Shown piece by piece: positions 5,656 through 7,519 of a stretch of DNA of 7,519 bases; position 1 is the first letter of the stretch, and every line of letters begins with the position of its first letter. The position numbers and the translations under genes were made by a program. Origin of the DNA: Paracoccaceae bacterium (GTDB lineage: Bacteria > Pseudomonadota > Alphaproteobacteria > Rhodobacterales > Rhodobacteraceae); the NCBI GenBank assembly GCA_015487335.1, contig WFPZ01000008.1, forward strand, positions 1-7,519. Reading direction: 5' to 3'. The notes beneath the pieces are model-generated. The model saw nothing but the letters and a program-made list of their open reading frames with translations. It did no database searches and was not told where the DNA came from.

Positions 5656-7134
5656 CTATACCGAGATGCAGAGGTATTTCATCTCCAGGAACTCGTCCAT
5701 GCCGTGGCGCGAGCCTTCGCGTCCCAGCCCCGATTGCTTGACGCCTCCGAAAGGCGCCACCTCGGTGGAGATCAGCCCGGTGTTGATCCCGACCATCCCG
5801 TATTCCAGCCCCTCGGCCACCCGGGTCACGCGCGAGAGGTCGCGGGCGTAGAAATAGGCGGCAAGCCCGAAGATGGTGTCATTGGCCATCGCGATGGCCT
5901 CTTCCTCCGTCTCGAAGCGGAACAGCGGGGCGAGCGGGCCGAAGGTTTCCTCTTTCGCGAAGGCCATCTCCTGGGTGGCGCCGGTGATGACCGTTGGTTC
6001 GAAGAAGGTGCCGCCCAGCTCATGCCGCTTGCCGCCGGTCAGCACCGTGGCCCCCCGGGCGGTGGCGTCGGCGATGTGCTCCTGCACCTTGGCCACCGCA
6101 TCCTCGTTGATCAACGGCCCGACGGTGGTGCCCTCCTCCAGCCCGTCGCCCACCTTCACGCGCGCCACCGCGGCGGCGAGTTTCTCGGCGAAGGCGTCAT
6201 AGACGCCGGCCTGCACGTAGATGCGGTTGGCGCAGACGCAGGTCTGGCCGTTGTTGCGATACTTGGAGATCATCGCCCCTTCCACGGCGGCGTCCAGGTC
6301 GGCGTCGTCGAAGACGATGAAGGGGGCGTTGCCGCCCAGCTCCATGGAACATTTCATCACCTGATCGGCGGCCTGGCGCAGCAGGATCCGCCCTACCTCG
6401 GTAGAGCCGGTGAAGGTGAGCTTGCGCACGATCGGGTTTTCGCAGAACTCGCGCCCGATCTCGGCAGAGCGGGTGGAGGGGATGATCGACAGCACCCCCC
6501 TGGGGATGCCCGCCCTTTCGGCCAGCACCCCCAGCGCCAGGGCCGAGAGGGGGGTTTCGGCGGCCGGGCGCGCCACGAAGGCGCAACCGGCAGCCAGCGC
6601 CGGGCCGGCCTTGCGGGTGATCATCGCGTTGGGAAAGTTCCACGGCGTGATCGAGGCGGCAACTCCGATGGGCTGGCGGATCACGGCGATGCGCTTGTCG
6701 CGCTGGTGGCCGGGGATGGTTTCGCCGTAGACGCGCTTGGCCTCTTCGGCGAACCACTCGATGAAGGAGGCGCCATAGAGGATTTCGCCGCGCGCCTCGG
6801 CCCATGGCTTGCCCATCTCGGCGGTGAGAATGGTGGCCAGATCGTCGGCGTTTTCCACCATCAGGTCGAACCACCGGCGCAGCACGGCGGCGCGCTCCTT
6901 GCCCGTCCATTGCGCCCAGTCCTTCTGGGCGGTCTCGGCGGCGGCGATGGCGCGGGCGGTTTCGGCGCGGGTGAGATCGGCGACCGTGGCGATCACGTCG
7001 CGCCGGGCCGGGTTGGTGACCTCGAAGGTGGCGCCGTCATCGGCATCCACCCACTCGCCGGCAAGATAGGCGCGGGTGGCCAGCAGTTCGGGATCCTTCA
7101 GGCGTTCGGGGAGGTTCGTGGGCGCGTTGAGCAT
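5656..7134 (-). CDS. gabD: NAD(P)-dependent succinate-semialdehyde dehydrogenase (GabD type)
   Basis: Oxidises succinate semialdehyde to succinate, typically the last step of 4-aminobutyrate breakdown, in the cytoplasm. The 492-residue protein has the full aldehyde dehydrogenase layout: TPWNFP at 163-168 (catalytic-site Asn166), FTGSTEVGR at 241-249 (Rossmann-fold glycine motif), ELGGNAPF at 265-272 with general base Glu266, and NNGQTCVCANR at 294-304 with nucleophile Cys299. Cys301 two residues on is the pair implicated in redox control in E. coli GabD and human SSADH. EETFGP at 395-400 and GREGSRHG at 470-478 are also intact. At 188-190 the text is ARP, where most family members have a Lys. 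I chose the ATG at 7134 with AGGTG 5 nt upstream; an in-frame ATG at 7149 with AAGG 9 nt upstream is possible. No gabT is visible, so another semialdehyde is not excluded. It is divergent from the hydrolase. Confidence 0.9.
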   Translation of the reverse strand: MLNAPTNLPERLKDPELLATRAYLAGEWVDADDGATFEVTNPARRDVIATVADLTRAETARAIAAAETAQKDWAQWTGKERAAVLRRWFDLMVENADDLATILTAEMGKPWAEARGEILYGASFIEWFAEEAKRVYGETIPGHQRDKRIAVIRQPIGVAASITPWNFPNAMITRKAGPALAAGCAFVARPAAETPLSALALGVLAERAGIPRGVLSIIPSTRSAEIGREFCENPIVRKLTFTGSTEVGRILLRQAADQVMKCSMELGGNAPFIVFDDADLDAAVEGAMISKYRNNGQTCVCANRIYVQAGVYDAFAEKLAAAVARVKVGDGLEEGTTVGPLINEDAVAKVQEHIADATARGATVLTGGKRHELGGTFFEPTVITGATQEMAFAKEETFGPLAPLFRFETEEEAIAMANDTIFGLAAYFYARDLSRVTRVAEGLEYGMVGINTGLISTEVAPFGGVKQSGLGREGSRHGMDEFLEMKYLCISV

Positions 7135-7183
7135 GGCATCACCTGTCATCTGATTTCGCCTTGGCAAAGCACGTCAGAGGGGG

Positions 7184-7208
7184 TTTTGTCCAGTGAGACG
7201 AGACAAAA
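7184..7208. promoter_or_regulatory. Candidate operator: TTTTGTC-N11-GACAAAA
   Basis: A perfect 7-bp inverted repeat with an 11-nt spacer lies in the 87-nt divergent region between gabD and the hydrolase, 13 nt before the hydrolase start codon. The arms are AT-rich against a GC-rich background. The shape fits a dimeric regulator site able to control both genes; no regulator is encoded in the window and I cannot name one. A hairpin in the hydrolase leader is the alternative, since its right arm overlaps the AAGGAA Shine-Dalgarno start. Confidence 0.4.
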
Positions 7209-7221
7209 AAGGAACGCTGCG

Positions 7222-7519
7222 ATGGACATGGATCAGGCCTACGAAAACCGCGCCTTCATCCCCGGCGGCGACAGCTACCCGCCTCGCTGGGAGGAAGAGG
7301 CGCGCGCCTGGCGCGAGGTGGAGCACGCGGTGGGCCGGGCACGGCTCAACATTCCCTACGGAGAGGAAGAGCGCCAGGCCTTCGATCTGTTCTTTCCCGC
7401 CGGCCGCCCCGCGGGGCTGGTGGTGTTCTATCACGGCGGCTACTGGCGCGCCTTCGACCGCAAGAGCTGGTCTCATTTCGCCGCCGGCCCCACGGCGCGG
7501 GGCTGGGCGGTGGCGATCC
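7222..7519 (+). CDS. Alpha/beta hydrolase, KynB-like esterase/formamidase type (3' end cut)
   Basis: The first 99 codons of an alpha/beta-fold hydrolase run off the window edge without a stop. The start, MDMDQAYENRAFIPGGDSYP, and the FDLFFPAGRP strand at 54-63 lead to FYHGGYW at 69-75, the HGG(Y)W oxyanion-hole motif of alpha/beta hydrolases related to arylformamidases and fold-3 esterases. SHFAAGPTARGWAVAI at 84-99 is the helix and strand after it. The catalytic Ser, Asp and His lie beyond the edge and cannot be judged. The ATG at 7222 has AAGGAA (7209-7214) 7 nt upstream; the in-frame ATG at 7228 is possible. It is divergent from gabD with 87 nt between start codons. A link to kynurenine or another amino-acid catabolic route is only inference from the family. 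Confidence 0.85.
   Translation, partial: MDMDQAYENRAFIPGGDSYPPRWEEEARAWREVEHAVGRARLNIPYGEEERQAFDLFFPAGRPAGLVVFYHGGYWRAFDRKSWSHFAAGPTARGWAVAI

Noticed and set aside
6197..6910. A 237-codon open frame inside gabD on the same strand
   Set aside because: Arg/Gly/His-rich out-of-frame product; the GabD frame covers the same bases with intact catalytic motifs.
1..7519. CRISPR arrays, tRNA or rRNA genes, phage or defence modules
   Set aside because: No regularly spaced repeats, cloverleaf-like sequences or associated protein motifs were seen on either strand.

Overview
The window looks like the chromosome of a GC-rich alphaproteobacterium, most probably of the Rhodobacterales (Rhodobacteraceae/Roseobacteraceae). 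The pointers are the order ffh, chorismate mutase, rpsP, rimM, the near-family wording of Ffh, S16, RimM and the succinate-semialdehyde dehydrogenase, and two copies of a CCTCCGGCGGGAGTATTT intergenic motif that I remember as common in that order. No database was searched.

Region 1 (1-3968, minus strand) is one housekeeping run, read right to left: ffh (signal recognition particle GTPase), a GNAT acetyltransferase, a small AroQ-class chorismate mutase, rpsP (ribosomal protein S16), bluB (5,6-dimethylbenzimidazole synthase) and rimM (16S rRNA processing factor, cut by the window edge a few residues before its expected end). Spacing is tight: GNAT/chorismate mutase overlap by ATGA, rpsP/bluB are 3 nt apart, and bluB/rimM overlap by TTGA. 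The unusual point is the cobalamin lower-ligand gene bluB set between rpsP and rimM, which are normally adjacent; it starts with GTG and rimM with TTG.

Region 2 (3969-4240) is the divergent interval upstream of ffh. It holds a plausible sigma70-type promoter for ffh, a perfect 7-bp inverted repeat and the second copy of the intergenic motif.

Region 3 (4241-5068, plus strand) is a single GT8-like glycosyltransferase with an intact DxD motif. It has no sugar-pathway neighbours, so its acceptor is unknown.

Region 4 (5069-5655) has no intact gene. It contains a perfect 8-bp hairpin, then transposon debris: the start of an apparent IS256-type transposase with its own Shine-Dalgarno site and a one-base deletion, running directly into the C-terminal end of an IS5-type transposase that also carries a one-base deletion. 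About 150 nt of unassigned sequence follows.

Region 5 (5656-7519) holds a complete gabD-like dehydrogenase on the minus strand and, divergently, the first 99 codons of an alpha/beta hydrolase with an HGGYW oxyanion motif. Their short shared promoter region contains a perfect TTTTGTC-N11-GACAAAA inverted repeat that could be an operator. I found no CRISPR array, tRNA, rRNA, phage or clear defence system. The most unusual features are the bluB insertion, the shared intergenic motif and the chimeric transposase remnant.
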